Assembly (NCBI GenBank): GCA_030141605.1 | Contig: JAQGDQ010000425.1 | Span: forward strand, 126,001-190,000 | Reading direction: 5' to 3' | From: Tubiluchus corallicola | Lineage: Eukaryota; Priapulida; Priapulimorpha; Priapulimorphida; Tubiluchidae | Length of the DNA stretch: 64,000 nucleotides | Part shown: piece by piece, positions 25,099 through 36,875 of the stretch | Position numbering within the stretch: position 1 is the stretch's first letter | Layout: each line of letters opens with the position of its first letter | Program-made: the position numbers and the translations under genes | The notes under the pieces: generated by a model | The model's input: only the letters and a program-made list of their open reading frames with translations | Database searches by the model: none | Told to the model about the DNA's origin: nothing

Positions 25099-26019
25099 GT
25101 TTAGCACTCGATTCTACAAGCTATTGACTAAGTACTGCATGCCTCTGAGCAGTTAAACTAAACTGCTATAAAAAACTTGCTTTGAAAATGAAAACACGAA
25201 TTGGTCTGTTCGTATAAATTTTCGCTCCCACCCACCTGCTGAAACGAACTCAAGCTGTTTCCACCCACCTGCTCAACTGTACTCGTACACACATGGGTTT
25301 ATTATCAAGAAAAACTCACTGCAGAAATAAGCTAACTGTATTAAAACAACGTATGGCAAATAATATAACATCTGCCTCGCATCTGCCTTTTCTTTTATAA
25401 TCGTAAACATGAGGCTCGAATTACAGTCAATATAATAAGTTTGGTTATAGCACGACATTTGCAATTTTGTGCTGAAAATAATTTCACAAAATCTGTTTAG
25501 AACTCACGATAATTAAGCTTAATTAATAATTCAATATCACGAATTATTGAATTGCTACACGAAAAATTAAGTTAAATTCTTAACAGAAAATTGAAATAGA
25601 TGAAAATTCAGTTGTCGGAAATATTTTTTATTATAATGCATGGTCCATTGAGAACCAAACGCTTTAATTTTCTTAATTGCAAAGAATTAATGAGCTTGTT
25701 GAATTATCCGACAACTAATTAATCCTTTTATCTATTTATGTTTTTATTACGTGCTGATTGTGAATTTTTCAAATGTACACCTTACTTCTGTGCATAATAA
25801 ATGAATCTCTGTTTTGTTGTGCGGAAGATGTAAAGTCGTAAGCTTAGCTTGTTAAAACTTAATTATATTAATTCAGGACATGGTCCCAAAGTAACTCAAT
25901 ACTTATTTCCAAGGTGGTCTCGATTATTATTACCCGCATGTTACTTCGATAAACCCGTGTGCTTGGTCAACGGATCGGCGGTACTGTTTTTTTTAACTCT
26001 TTGGTATTTTATATTACTC
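25099..26019. other. Noncoding, no gene seen
   Basis: AT-rich spacer without splice-flanked ORFs. The ORFs at 25849-26171 run through the tRNA-like element annotated next and are not coding. Confidence 0.45.
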
Positions 26020-26093
26020 GGTGGGGAGCTGAACCCGCGACCTCCCAGATGGGAAGCCAGCACGCTACCACTGAACTACGCCACCCACCAATT
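26014..26093 (-). tRNA. tRNA-Gly(CCC)-like sequence, probable pseudogene or SINE head
   Basis: On the minus strand the order is GTGGCG, TAGTTCAGTGG (A box, 26068-26078), an anticodon loop TTCCCAT with anticodon CCC, and GGTTCAGCTCC (B box, 26025-26035). Spacing is that of a class I tRNA. The B box has G in place of the conserved A58. The anticodon stem (CTGGC/CTGGG) and T stem (GCGGG/CCCCA) both contain mismatches, and the acceptor strands do not pair in the normal register. It therefore looks like a tRNA-derived relic and not a working tRNA. Confidence 0.45.
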
Positions 26094-27149
26094 GTGTTAA
26101 ATCCGTTGACACTCTGTGCATTCATTCTTTTAAACGGTAATTTAATAAACGATACGTACACGTATAGCTAAATCAGAAAAATACACAGTGTCAGACCACC
26201 ACCACCACCACCACCATCATCATGCAACATGCTAATATTGTAAGGTAATAAACCAGAAAAATACACAGTATCAGGGAACCAAAACTATAATAAAGCAAGT
26301 CGTTTAGTACGTGTAAAATAGAGATTTCTTCAGTAGTTACCGTCGCCAATGGAAAGCTTGATCAGCACCTGATACTGTAATACTGATTACTGCGAAATTA
26401 ATTGCCCACACGAAAAATATAAAATTTGAAAATACCAGGAAACGTATCATCGAAATAAAAATGATTCAAAATTAATTAAAAAATTTACTTGAATAGAAAT
26501 TCATAAAGATCAAAAATTTAGTAAATATTTTTAGAAGAAAAAACAGTTCCTGAGCAGAAGAAAAGTATTGGACAAAAGGTAATGAAGGTACAGACTGCAT
26601 AGTTTAACAACGCTTAAAAAACCACATTCAAAGTCATTTATTCAAAGCTTTGCAAGTGGAAGTAGTAAATGTTTAGGCGCACATACTTTAGGCCAGGGCA
26701 TTAATATTGATACCCCCAAGAACTATTGCTGACAGGGTATGTAAATATTGGAACTTAGTACTTCACATACAAATAATGCTCAGCAGGTTACTTGTATATA
26801 CCACAGCTATTCTACAATAAATCATAAATCAAGCATCGCCAAAGACATACGTAGCACATATATCGCAGAATGAGTGTAAAGGTGTAGATATACCTGCTAA
26901 GCGTAAAATTTATTTGCGCAGACGAGCAAAACTTGTTCAATTGCTGTAGCTTATCTGAAAATACTTGCACACGCCTAAGGCATTTCCTGATATTCACTCA
27001 AAAGGATTGTCTGTTTGGTTTAGGTTCGAACCGAGTTCACTAATAGTAGGACGAAGAAAAAGAAGAGGGCAGTATGAAAGAAGGATGAAAAACACGATAT
27101 AACTCTATCATCATCATCATCATCATCACCATCGTCGTCGTTGTCGAAC
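26094..27149. other. Noncoding with short trinucleotide repeats
   Basis: (CCA)n/(CAT)n at 26197-26222 and (CAT)n at 27105-27130. The word CAGAAAAATACACAGT occurs twice, near 26174 and 26252. An 18-bp segment CATGCAACATGCTAATAT near 26220 recurs near 28000, just beyond the LINE fragment. No gene was seen. Confidence 0.5.
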
Positions 27150-27965
27150 AGATTAGATTAGATTTATTTCTCACAAAAAGCCATGTACATTCAACGGTAC
27201 AAAACAATAATTGGAAAATGACAACAAACTAATTGCTTACAACACTTCAATGTGTGCTGAAAAAATCTTGTAAGCACTACATTGATAGTGAGAAAGGGTT
27301 AGGCAAAACAAGGTAGAGTTTAATATTGGGATGTGTATAGAGCAGAATGAGATTAGAAGTGCAGGTTAGTCAAGGGAGGTTAAGCAATGTAATATGTACA
27401 TTATAATTATAGAAGCCATCTCGAGAGGTTAAATACATTACATTAATTATATGTACATAATAGATTATGCATTACACAACTGCTAATTAAAATAAACATA
27501 ATAGACGACAATGCCGAACTGACAGTTCACAAAGATATACGTTAAACACATATATTATATATTAACAAAATGAACAAAAAAACACATAAAAACACAGGCA
27601 ATCAATAGTTTTACTAAACAGATAATTTTTCATTTCTTTCTTAACTTGTAAATTGAATGAACTTGTTATACAGCTACAGGAAGAGAATTAAAGATTTTAG
27701 GTGCAGTTATGCTTATAAACTCTTTCATTGTATAGGTTCTTAAGTGCGGTATAATGTATTCATTAAATCTGGTGTTATGGACTTTTGTGCTTAGACTCAC
27801 TGGATTTGCAAAGAAATTACGCAACAGTTTGTTATGGGTCGTATACATAAAGGTACAAACATTGCAAGGCACGAGATCACCAATCATTAACATCCGACAG
27901 TCTTTAATAAATAGTTTAAAGAGTTGTGCAACAACAGGTTGGCAATATGATAAACAGTAATTAAT
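27150..27965 (-). mobile_element. 3'-end fragment of a non-LTR (LINE) retrotransposon
   Basis: Reading the minus strand, 27893-27666 encodes about 75 residues ending ...SITAPKIFNSLPVAV and including VHNTRFNEYIIPHLRT. This resembles the conserved C-terminal end of CR1/L2/jockey-type reverse-transcriptase ORF2 (the N-TR...P..RT...F...P..WN-LP pattern). About 500 bp of 3' UTR follows and ends AATAAATCTAATCTAATCTG, an AATAAA plus short tandem tail. The copy is 5'-truncated, as is usual for LINE insertions. Confidence 0.7.
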
Positions 27966-29987
27966 TCTTCCAGAGTTGGTTTAAGATCTTTTAAGTTCAT
28001 GCAACATGCTAATATGCCTTACAAGCATTAGCCAATTAATGATAAAAAACTTGTCAACTTACTGTTGTACATCCGGGCTTTTCTAACAGACGCGTTTCTT
28101 CGTATTTTACTCATTATGAATTTTGACACTATATAAGCAGTTAAAAGATAATACCGAAACTTGTTTAAAAGTTAAAATGTTGTCCTTCTCTGTAATTAGA
28201 CGTTTCAACTTGCTAACTGTGCGCTTATATAAGATACGGAAAATGGTGTAAAAACTCCAAGAATCTTCTGAATACACGTATATATACTTCGTCTTAGGAA
28301 CGAACAGTACTGTAACACACGTAATGCAGTAACACAGTTGTCTGCAACGTGCTAAAACTAACCACTTCACTTCACTATAATTCTAAGAAACATAGCCACA
28401 AAGGTGCACAATTCAAGTCAATGCTGAATTAATAATAACTAAATCGTTTCTACTATAAACTAATATGATGTAGTAACTCTCCAAAAGAATCAACTACATT
28501 CAAGCCAAAAACACATGTACACACACTGTCACTGAATTCGAAGCCACATAAATTGTTTGTACTTTGACTTACGTATAGTGCTGCGACAAAATTGAAAATT
28601 TGTTTATCTTTGTAAGTCAGCTTTCACAACACTGCCAGAGTTTCATGACAAATTCACGTAAACTGACCCTCGCGAACCGACACACACATCCGACTATTAT
28701 TTCAAACAGTGGCGGGTAATCTATAGTCTGTCGGATCACAGCAGCTCATGTGAAGAAAATTCAGCAACTCTGCACCGGCAATATTATTAATATAACACTA
28801 TAATCAAGAATTTAATATAGCTGCGTACAGAGAGACGTTTTCTATGGCACTGACGGCAGTCAATTCTGATAGCTCGCGTTTGAACTTCGTGTATTAATCC
28901 AGCGTTGTTGCGTAAAGTAAATAACTGCTTTATGATGACATGTTGCTAGAGCTTAACCGCCATTAACATGTACACGTGGGTCCATACTCTACAGCAGTAG
29001 CAAGGTTATCTGCGGGCGGATCTAAGTTCAAATCATGGAGTTCAGGGCACCACAAGTGGTAAGGTTATAAGCTAGCTTAATCCTACGTGAGACGCGTAGA
29101 GTTCACCGAATTTTCAACCACTGTTCAACACACCCCGCATGGTTGTAAAATGGCCGCCCACGTTCAAAATTCAAAACCAGATATTTTAAAAAAGTCGATT
29201 AGACTACCTTTTATTGTTGCTTAATATGTGTCCATTAAATGTTTAAGTCAGTAAGACTCACTCGCCCGAGGCTGACAAGTGAAATATGTTGAAATTATTT
29301 GCTACCGCAAGTGAAATAGGGTGCGCTGAATTTTGTAAAACCATTTATAAACTTGTTGAAATAGTTTAAAAAATTTGCTCCTCTTCTCAGCACAGCAGGG
29401 CCAGAAATTGTCCGCACTTTTCTCCCCAGAAATTTGTAGGAATGCGTAACATGTTTACGTAGTAAATATAAAGGTACTCTAAATGCATAGGCACTCGATC
29501 GCCATCTACACGCGATTTTTTAAGCTTGCACTAAGGTTTCGATGTTTTTATATTTTATAAGTGCCACCAAAATTGACAAATATTTGAGTTTTTTTAGTTT
29601 AAAATGCTTCAGCAGGTTCCATCGAAATATAACTCAGTATAAACACTGCCACATGACCGCACCACTGCTGTTCCTAGTAGACGCAAAGCATTTACATACA
29701 AAAGGTGATTAGAGCTGCAGTCTGCACTTAGTTGACCAGAAAGATGTACTTAAAATGCGTCGACATTCGACATCCTTAGATTAGCTCTCTTAGAGATCTC
29801 GTTGACTGGTACATTGATGCTACTAGTAAATCCCCTCTACTGCAACGCTTCTACAAAACACGATACACAGGATCCTGGAATTATATGCTGCACAAGAAGT
29901 GTAAGCCACACCGCAATCAGTCTCACTAATTGTCTTAGTAGCCAATGAAGGCGGTGGCATAACCAAGCAAAATGCGTATAACATATA
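27966..29987. other. Noncoding; a weak B-box-like word at about 29010
   Basis: No exon recognised. TAAGTTCAAATCATGG near 29010 resembles a decayed B box, without an A box. AAAATGGCCGCC at 29148-29159 resembles a YY1 site. Confidence 0.4.
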
Positions 29988-30488
29988 TAGGGTGTCTCAA
30001 AAATCACTACACACTTTGATTTCGAATTTCCGTCCTAAAATTTTCTTTAATCATAGCAAGCTTTTACATAAATCAAAAGGGGCTTTGACAATTTTGTCCA
30101 TTTACTTTTTGTCTGGAACTACGTTGCTGTGATGGCGACAATAATGTTAGAAATAAGGTGTAAAATCAGCCTGGCATGAAGCCCTTCGATCACCAACTGG
30201 AGTTTAGCAGGCTCCCTTTCCCACCACTCATTGGTTGTGAGACACACTGAACGCAAAGGTGCCCGAGTTGCCACTGTTTGGCACTCCGAAGCTCTTGAGG
30301 TTCCTGAAGGAAGGAATGAAAATAGCAAAGCCTACTGGTACAGTAGTTCTTTTTAGAAATTCGTCTAATTTGATTAAAAGAACTACTGAAGGGTTTTGTT
30401 TCTCTGTACCAATTTTCAAACATTCTACTTTGTTTATTAAAAAAAATATGGAAAATGTATAGTGTATAGTGACTTCTGAGCTACCCTG
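29988..30488. mobile_element. TA-flanked TIR element of about 500 bp (mariner-like, nonautonomous)
   Basis: The left end reads TAGGGTGTCTCAAAAATCAC. The right end on the minus strand reads CAGGGTAGCTCAGAAGTCAC. Both continue into ACTAcACA/ACTATACA, giving TIRs of about 25 bp with a handful of mismatches. TA dinucleotides flank both ends (29986-29987 and 30489-30490), matching Tc1/mariner target duplications. Inside is a 13-bp inverted repeat CAGTAGTTCTTTT / AAAAGAACTACTG (30341-30390). The overlapping ORFs (67-99 codons) show no intact DDE transposase. Confidence 0.65.
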
Positions 30489-31556
30489 TATGTAACTAAA
30501 ACACTTGTAAAAATTTGTACAATTCATTAAAAAGTCAAAACTTTAGACTTTGCGAGTATAAATTCACTTTATAATAATGTATTGCTTACTAAACTGTTAG
30601 AGAGTTGTTGTATCACTACTGTTCTTTTAGAACTAATTACTCAGATTGCACTGAATACAGAATAATAGCAAACGCTACTGGCTGGCTGGCTGGCTGAGTA
30701 ATATACTTCTATTTACACGAGCCTAGCGTTTTACAAAATACCGCCTGTGAATAATAGCTGTGATGCCAACGAAGCCAAATGGCAGACATCTACAATCATG
30801 TGGGATTCATAGACCCACAACCAATTGATATTACCGCCCAGAGAATAATCCAATTTCTCCAACGTTGAAATATTAATAAATCTGTAATAACATGAATCGA
30901 GCAATAATAACAGCAGCACGGTGAAGCAGGGAGCTCTACACTGCAGAGCCTAAATGGACATCCAGACTTTTCTAGGTCATGGCACGCAGCCAGGCGGTAC
31001 TTAATGAAGCCAGTGAGAGGATCGAGAGCAGCTGATCATGACTGATTCACAATGCCAATTACACTTGTCTGGCTTCATGTAATTAGCCTCAATATGAAAT
31101 AAACTGCACAGAATAACAAACACACCAAAATGGTGTAGGTACCATTTCTACACTCTATTATAGTACAACGTATAAAAGCGGTATATTAAATGTTTGAAGC
31201 GAGGCTACAGCTGCGCGGTCTTGGCTTACAGACTGCAGTTAAGCAGCACGAAGACTGGTCAGTGAATGGATAGCTGACCTCGGGTTTCGCCACTCTCACT
31301 GGTATTTTTCGCTCGTCATGCTGATTCAAGTTGTTCATTTTCTTGAGTGCGATGTGCTCACTGCTAAACGTAGCTCACTTCAGTGCGTCATCTTAGTGGA
31401 TTGTCCTTTCTAACGAGTCAGATTCAGTTCTGCCATTCCTACTAAGTAAACATTGCCACTGAGTGAACCATTATGGTGCACCGAATTTTATATAAAGCAC
31501 AAATAATTTAAAAACATAGACACTATGTCCACAGAGAAGGTTTTCTATAGCACTCT
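30489..31556. other. Noncoding, no other gene seen
   Basis: Apart from the weak exon candidate annotated inside it, this stretch contains a short (GGCT)n run at 30682-30696 and no recognisable genes. Confidence 0.4.
30742..30881 (-). other. Possible isolated exon (weak)
   Basis: The minus strand shows TTCATGTTATTACAG (acceptor-like), an open frame reading FINISTLEKLDYSLGGNINW and onward, then GGCG|GTATTTT (weak donor). The LDYS..NI-W...LLFTG spacing faintly recalls an LDL-receptor YWTD repeat, but the key Tyr and Asp are absent. No neighbouring exon supports it. Confidence 0.12.
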
Positions 31557-31640
31557 ATAGTAAAGAAGCAGCTCACAAGTAATGTGCTCATTTTTCAACT
31601 GCAAGGTCACAGGTTCGATTCCATCAAAGACATTATAAAT
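31557..31640 (+). mobile_element. tRNA-derived SINE head
   Basis: GCAGCTCACAAGTAATGTGCTC (A-box region), then TTTTTCAACTGCAAGGTCAC, then a perfect B box GGTTCGATTCC at 31612-31622, with normal A-to-B spacing for a tRNA promoter. The arrangement AGCTCA-AGTAATGTGCTC...GCAAGGTCACAGGTTCGATTCC is typical of tRNA-derived SINE heads. Stems are imperfect, so it is not a functional tRNA. Confidence 0.6.
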
Positions 31641-33000
31641 TGTGCCTACTATTGTTCGCAAGGAATATGCGCCATGCAAAATTCTGGTAAGGCACCAGCA
31701 ATTATTTGGAAGAGTATACAAGTGTCATGTACACATACATAAGCAAGAGTTAGGCTGTTTGAGATATTATTCTATAATATTTAACTAACATTTGACAGCT
31801 ATTATCTACGATCCACCGAGGCATGTGATTCTTTAACTGGGTTCTTTAAAACACACTGCATGTGTTAATATGAATTTATCACGGACGGAAGACTTATATT
31901 ACAACAAGACTGAAAATTCAGCCACCAGGGTGCAGCTTCAATCAGCATTATTGCGCGCTTAATCGCGTGTGTTTTTCGTGTATATAAAGGGTACAGTTTA
32001 TAAACTTTGCTCATAAAAACGCAACTCCCAACCCCCTCTCTTACCACCAACGTAGAGCCGCCCCACGCAGAATTTATATATTAAATATTTATTTAATAAA
32101 TGATATCCAGACGTATGATCCAGGCTCTAGCGTGCATGTAAGAGTCATTAATTCAACCCATCCTTCCATTAATTAATTAGCAGCAACAGAGAGAGCCGGA
32201 AACGGAAAGAATATGCCGAAGTCAAAAACGAAGGAAGGCCGGGAAGCAAAGGGAGAGATATCAAATCAATGTAAACATACTAAGCCGGTAAACATACACA
32301 TTCAGGACACACGATATCTGGACGTCCCACAATGCACCTAAATTAGATCATGGCCACGTCCTTCACGCAGAGCAAAGTTGTGGGGAGTGAAAGTTCACGA
32401 GCGAAGGTAGAGAAAATAGTCAACTAGACCAATATATATTATAAACAAATGTATCTTGATTGAAATGAATTTAAGAACCTTACTAAATCAAACTTTTGTT
32501 TTTCTGCACACGGCCTCAATTAACACACCTGTAGGGAGCCAACAATGTCGCTAGCACCACCCTGCACTATCGGATAACCGGACAAGCCACATCGCCTTAA
32601 CCATGACATAGTACATTATTAAGTAAAACTCTAATTATTAATTAATAAGCATCAATTATTTTTTAAACAAAACTCTTTCAGCACTCTTTTTAGTCACTAG
32701 ACAAAATTGCATGAAATCCATGCACATAGAAACCACTAATGATCAAGCATCATTTGCTTTCTAGAAACAGTTTGCATTGTGGCTAAAAAGTGTGAGAAAA
32801 TTGTGTGGAAAATTACTTCAGTATCTTCAAAATTTCTGACTTGACATTTAATAATAAACTAACACAGAAAACTAATTTTCTAAGCCACATTTGAGAAAAA
32901 AATGAGCAGAAAAAATCAGACATTACTGAAATTTTGGTTATAAATAGTTACAGTAGACTCAGTCATAACACAGGAAAAAAGTCACAATTAATTTCAGCTG
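31641..33000. other. Noncoding, no gene seen
   Basis: AT-rich spacer. The 61-codon minus-strand ORF at 31865-32050 is unsupported. Confidence 0.45.
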
Positions 33001-33060
33001 GGGTTAAGGTTAGAGTTGGGGTTAGGGGTTAGTGTTAGGATTTGCGTTAGGGTTTAGGTT
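33001..33060 (+). repeat. Short telomere-like GGGTTA tract
   Basis: Imperfect GGGGTTAAGGTTAGAG, GGGGTTAGGGGTTAG and GTTAGGGTTTAGG words over 60 bp, related to the tract at 4175-4270. Interstitial and degenerate. Confidence 0.7.
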
Positions 33061-33399
33061 ATTTCTTTTTCCTTCACCTTTTCCCCGTGATTTTTTTAAC
33101 ATGGATTCGTTATAAATGGGCCAGAAAGATCTTGGTATAATTATACTTCGCTTCTTGGTTTGCGAATTGTTCAAAACTTCAAGAAAAAGGTTGGAGCTAT
33201 TAACTTGCCTGCAGCCACTGGAAAGCCCATTTATTCTCGGTTCACAAATTTCACATCTGGATTTTGTATCCGGAAATTGTTTAGAAAACTTCACCACCTC
33301 TTGAGAATATCCGGCGATCCCAGCAGAGAAGCGGGATGATTGAAGTATGTAGAAACGGTAGCTGAAGGCTAGCGTATTGCCTAAAGTCGTGCTGACACG
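33061..33399. other. Noncoding between telomere-like tract and tandem repeat
   Basis: A 153-codon minus-strand ORF (33022-33483) covers this stretch. Its C-terminus is translated from the telomere-like tract (Asn-Pro repeats) and its N-terminus from the 142-bp tandem repeat. No domain is visible, so it is left as noncoding. Confidence 0.45.
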
Positions 33400-33900
33400 T
33401 ACAGCACTACGGCAACGGCAAAAGTGACAGTAGACTAGAGCAAGAGCGCACTGATATGCACGGCTACGCCTTATGGCCTGCAACGAAAGTAAAGTAACTG
33501 CAAATTATAGTAAAGGGGTGCTACCGTGAATACGACAATAGAGCTGCCGCAACGGCAACGGCAAAGTGACAGTAGATTAGTGTATGAGCGCACTGATATA
33601 CACAGCTACGCCTTATGGAATGCAGCGAGAGTAAAGCGACTGCAAATTATACTAAAGGGGGTGCACATGAATGCGACAATAAGGATACCGCAACGGCAAC
33701 AGCAAAGTGACAGTAGACTAGTGTAAAAGGACACTGATATATACGGGTACGGGTACGGATACTGGTATGCAGTAAAATGCGTATAGCGACTACAACCTAT
33801 ACAAACTGGTTAATGGATGCGTAAACGAAAAACAGCAACATGGCAATGGCAAAAGCGTTACGGACTACCGTAAGCACACTAACATGCACATGACAATGGT
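33400..33900 (+). repeat. Degenerate tandem repeat, about 142-bp unit
   Basis: The word GGCAACGGCA and close variants recur at 33411, 33554, 33695 and 33842 (spacings 143, 141 and 147). Each is followed by AAAGTGACAGTAGACTAG, CACTGATAT, CTACGCCTTATG and CGACTGCAAATTAT in the same order. Copies decay to the right, with traces near 34063 and 34151. About three and a half units are recognisable. Confidence 0.8.
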
Positions 33901-34779
33901 ATGGCAAAATCTTGTTTACTGATTAATATGGCAATAATAATATTCCAACAAAAAAAAAGAGTTACAGACTATTGCGTAAGTTATGCCAGCAAACAAGCCA
34001 CCAAAATTTATTTGAGACTAAGATATCCATAAAATGCGTGTAGATGCACTAACAGTACACAAAAAGGCAATGCAACAACAGTAAAATGGTTGCGGATTAG
34101 TGCAAGGGATTATGGGTGCCCTAACAATGTGTACAAGAACAATAACAACAATGGCAACGGCGTTGCAATATCCAGTTGAATAAGCAAGTACAGTTTATCC
34201 AGACGAGACTGAGACCGCTGGTTAGAAAAGCACAAAGAAAGACGAGGAAACCGCAAGCACGCATATTTATAATCAATCCCAGCAATAGCATATAATGAGA
34301 AAACTTCCCACTGCAGCACATTAATATACATCTATTCATAGTCGGTGCGGAACTGTTTCTCATGAAATGCCAATTACTTCTGCAGGTCGGCAGGAAATCA
34401 GATTGCATGACTGTTATAATCTTTGCTGCCTGTCACAAGTGTTCTATATACGTCCATATTTACATATACCAGTAAATATTTCACATATTGCCATTTGATT
34501 TGTTACTTTAAGAAATTAAGGTTCATAAATTTTATGTAAAAACACGTCAACTAATTTAACTAGAAGTCACAAACCCGAATTTTATTCACTGTATTTATTT
34601 CATGTGCTTGTAAAATGGGTTAGTAAGTTTATGCTACGCTGATTTTCATTACATGCAAAGGACATTAGTCCATAAGGGACTATTCGATCAACTAAAATTA
34701 TAACAATCACAAATTATAAAAGCTTAATTATGACTTACAGCAATTCTAGAATTACGCTTTTCCTAAAAGAATAAAAAGA
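33901..34779. other. Noncoding, decayed repeat traces
   Basis: It contains weak remnants of the 142-bp unit (GGCAATGCAACAACAG and TGGCAACGGCGTTGC) and otherwise AT-rich spacer. Overlapping minus-strand ORFs at 34110-34408 are unsupported. Confidence 0.4.
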
Positions 34780-34995
34780 TCAGTTCACAGGTAGAATAAT
34801 AAAACAACGTTTGTAAATATTTCTTGACTTTGCGGGAAAAAACAGCACGTTTCTAGTTATCATTAGTAAGGTCATTCCAAAGTTTGAATACCCATATATT
34901 AATGAATTTAATCCATTTCTTGTAGGTTTGACTAACGGGATTTTTAATTTCAAATCGCGTTTTTCAAGAATATATTGTGTTCCTTTCTCATACAT
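34780..34995 (-). mobile_element. LINE ORF2 C-terminal fragment (decayed)
   Basis: The minus-strand reading KRDLKLKIPLVKPTRNGLNS and onward matches the pattern found near the C-terminus of many animal non-LTR reverse transcriptases (LR-sDfklqiPlvkTtrygLnSf.y.G...WN-LP). The WN-LP part is frameshifted here. It is a short decayed remnant with no intact domain. Confidence 0.5.
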
Positions 34996-36435
34996 TTGGC
35001 ATCAGAGGGATTTATGTTATGGACTGATTTATAAACTTCTTTAAGCAAGTCTTATTCATACATAGTAATTGTACTTAGCACTTTCATGTTTTTTAGCAAT
35101 GTTATTTATATTGAATTAAAGTCGGCACTTAATACTTTAGTTTGAATAAAATGTGGCCAAAATTAAAAAATTCAAACTTTACTCATTGTGCGGATATTAG
35201 AAATGTAAAATTTAATTGTTGTAACCAGCAGGTACCTCTATGCCTGTTATAGATTTATCGGCCACGTATGCCTGGTCCTTAAGAGCCTATAAACCATGGA
35301 AAATTTATTTTTATCGACGCTGAGGAATGAATCGATGGAAAGTGCTTTTTAAATGTTTTTAACAGATAACAGGCAGTATAAACAGGGATATAAAAAGCTT
35401 GGCTGGATAGCTGATATCACCATACCACATGAGGTAGAGTTAGCTATCAGGAGTAGTATTTTGGCAGAAGCAGAAATGTTGTTCTTAACTTTCACAAGTA
35501 TATAACCCAAGGTTAACTTGGTTGTTGCCCACTGCGCTTGAGATATCAAACACTTAAACAGCAGCACAATTGTTTTCTTGGCATTACTGTTTCATGTTGT
35601 TGTTGACGTCATTGTCGCCATTGCCAGAAATCAAATTGCCTGGCTACTGTTACCATGGAATTACTGATTTCGTCTTGTTGTAGGCGTCACTGTAGTCAAT
35701 GCCGTCGGCAGTTGTCGCAGCTTCTGTTGTGATCGGCCAAAGTTGCAATTACTTTAGCTTTGTTAACTCATTTAAACAAATTCAAGATGCTTGCAGATGC
35801 ATGTTGACAATGTGAGAAAGTATTTTTGGACCTTGGACGGATACGTAGCATTTGCCTAGGACGCAAAAACACAAGGTGGCTCAAGCTGGCAAGCAGACCA
35901 CCACTATATAGTAAATGTTAAAGAAAACAGCATCTTACAAAAACTTAGGGTATACCTCGCTTAAATATTCAGTATAATTACAGCCATGATAATTGTATTG
36001 TTCAAGTGAGAAACAAAATACAAAAGGCGTCTTTATGAACCTCTTTATAAAGAATATAGATTGTAGATCAAATAAGGCTATTTGAATATAATAGTTTTTT
36101 GGAACTTAAAAAAGTTAATCATAAGATTACCTCAAGACCATCTAAACAACTGATTGAAATAAACAACCTTGAATCTTGAAAAAAAACAATTGATAAATAA
36201 ATTTTGTATTATTTAACCCTAACCCTAATTGGTCTCAGAAAAACTTCAGGGATTTCTGAGTTTGTTAAATCAAAACTGGACCCAATCCTTGGTCAAAACA
36301 ATGTACTCTTTAAAATACTGAAAGGAAACATAATTTTTTTTTCAAAAATGACATACGTGAAAGAATTATTACCACACAAACACAATTTCGCATTTGTGCG
36401 ACTAGTTCCTCGCTGTTACATGCATTTCGCCATTC
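34996..36435. other. Noncoding; small telomere-like word
   Basis: TAACCCTAACCCTAA at 36214-36229 is two to three units of the vertebrate-type telomere word. The end of the preceding stretch (TTGAAATAAACAACCTTGAATCTTGAAAAAA near 36155) looks like a LINE tail. No gene was seen. Confidence 0.4.
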
Positions 36436-36875
36436 ACTAGTTAGGCGGGCACAAGCCCCTGCATTTCGGAAACGCATTGCAGAAAAAACAGGTGCTGTAC
36501 CTCTCAGTTTAAATGTGTTTGTTTCTTACGAACCACACACGTTCGATAGCTCATGCGTGAGCACAGCGGCAAATTCGAAATCTTAAATTTGAATTTTTAT
36601 CTAAAGACTTACCTTGTTTTAGTCCTACGCATTGAATATCTTACAGTAGCACTGTACTTCAATTTTCGCTTTGGTAAACACGCGCAACACCCTTGTGGAA
36701 CATTTTTGCTGTTTAAAATTACGTTAGTTGTGATGTCATCAATAGTTGTGCTCGGCCTCCGTTAACTAAGGTTTTAATCTATTATTTAACTATCAGAAAC
36801 GCTTTTGCAGTATTAATTGTGTTAAAATTATCGGACTTGAAAATAGGGTGATATATGAACATCATCCTGGCTTCC
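36436..36875 (+). repeat. Dispersed repeat family R2, copy 2 (inverted to copy 1)
   Basis: Partner of 16285-16680 on the opposite strand. CCTGCATTTCGGAAACGC at about 36462 and GAAACGCTTTTGCAGTATT followed by TTATCGGACTTGAAAATAGG near 36800-36850 are the best-conserved ends. The ORF at 36553-36765 lies inside the repeat and is not conserved as a frame in copy 1. Confidence 0.75.

Noticed and set aside
26014-26093. Functional tRNA-Gly gene
   Set aside because: Mismatched T and anticodon stems, unpaired acceptor strands and a mutated B box argue for a relic.
30742-30881. YWTD (LDL-receptor) repeat exon
   Set aside because: The resemblance is faint, the key YWTD residues are missing, the donor is weak and there are no partner exons. 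It is kept only as a low-confidence feature.
33022-33483. 153-codon minus-strand ORF
   Set aside because: It runs through the telomere-like tract and the 142-bp tandem repeat. The Asn-Pro tail is simple-repeat translation, and no domain or splice context exists.
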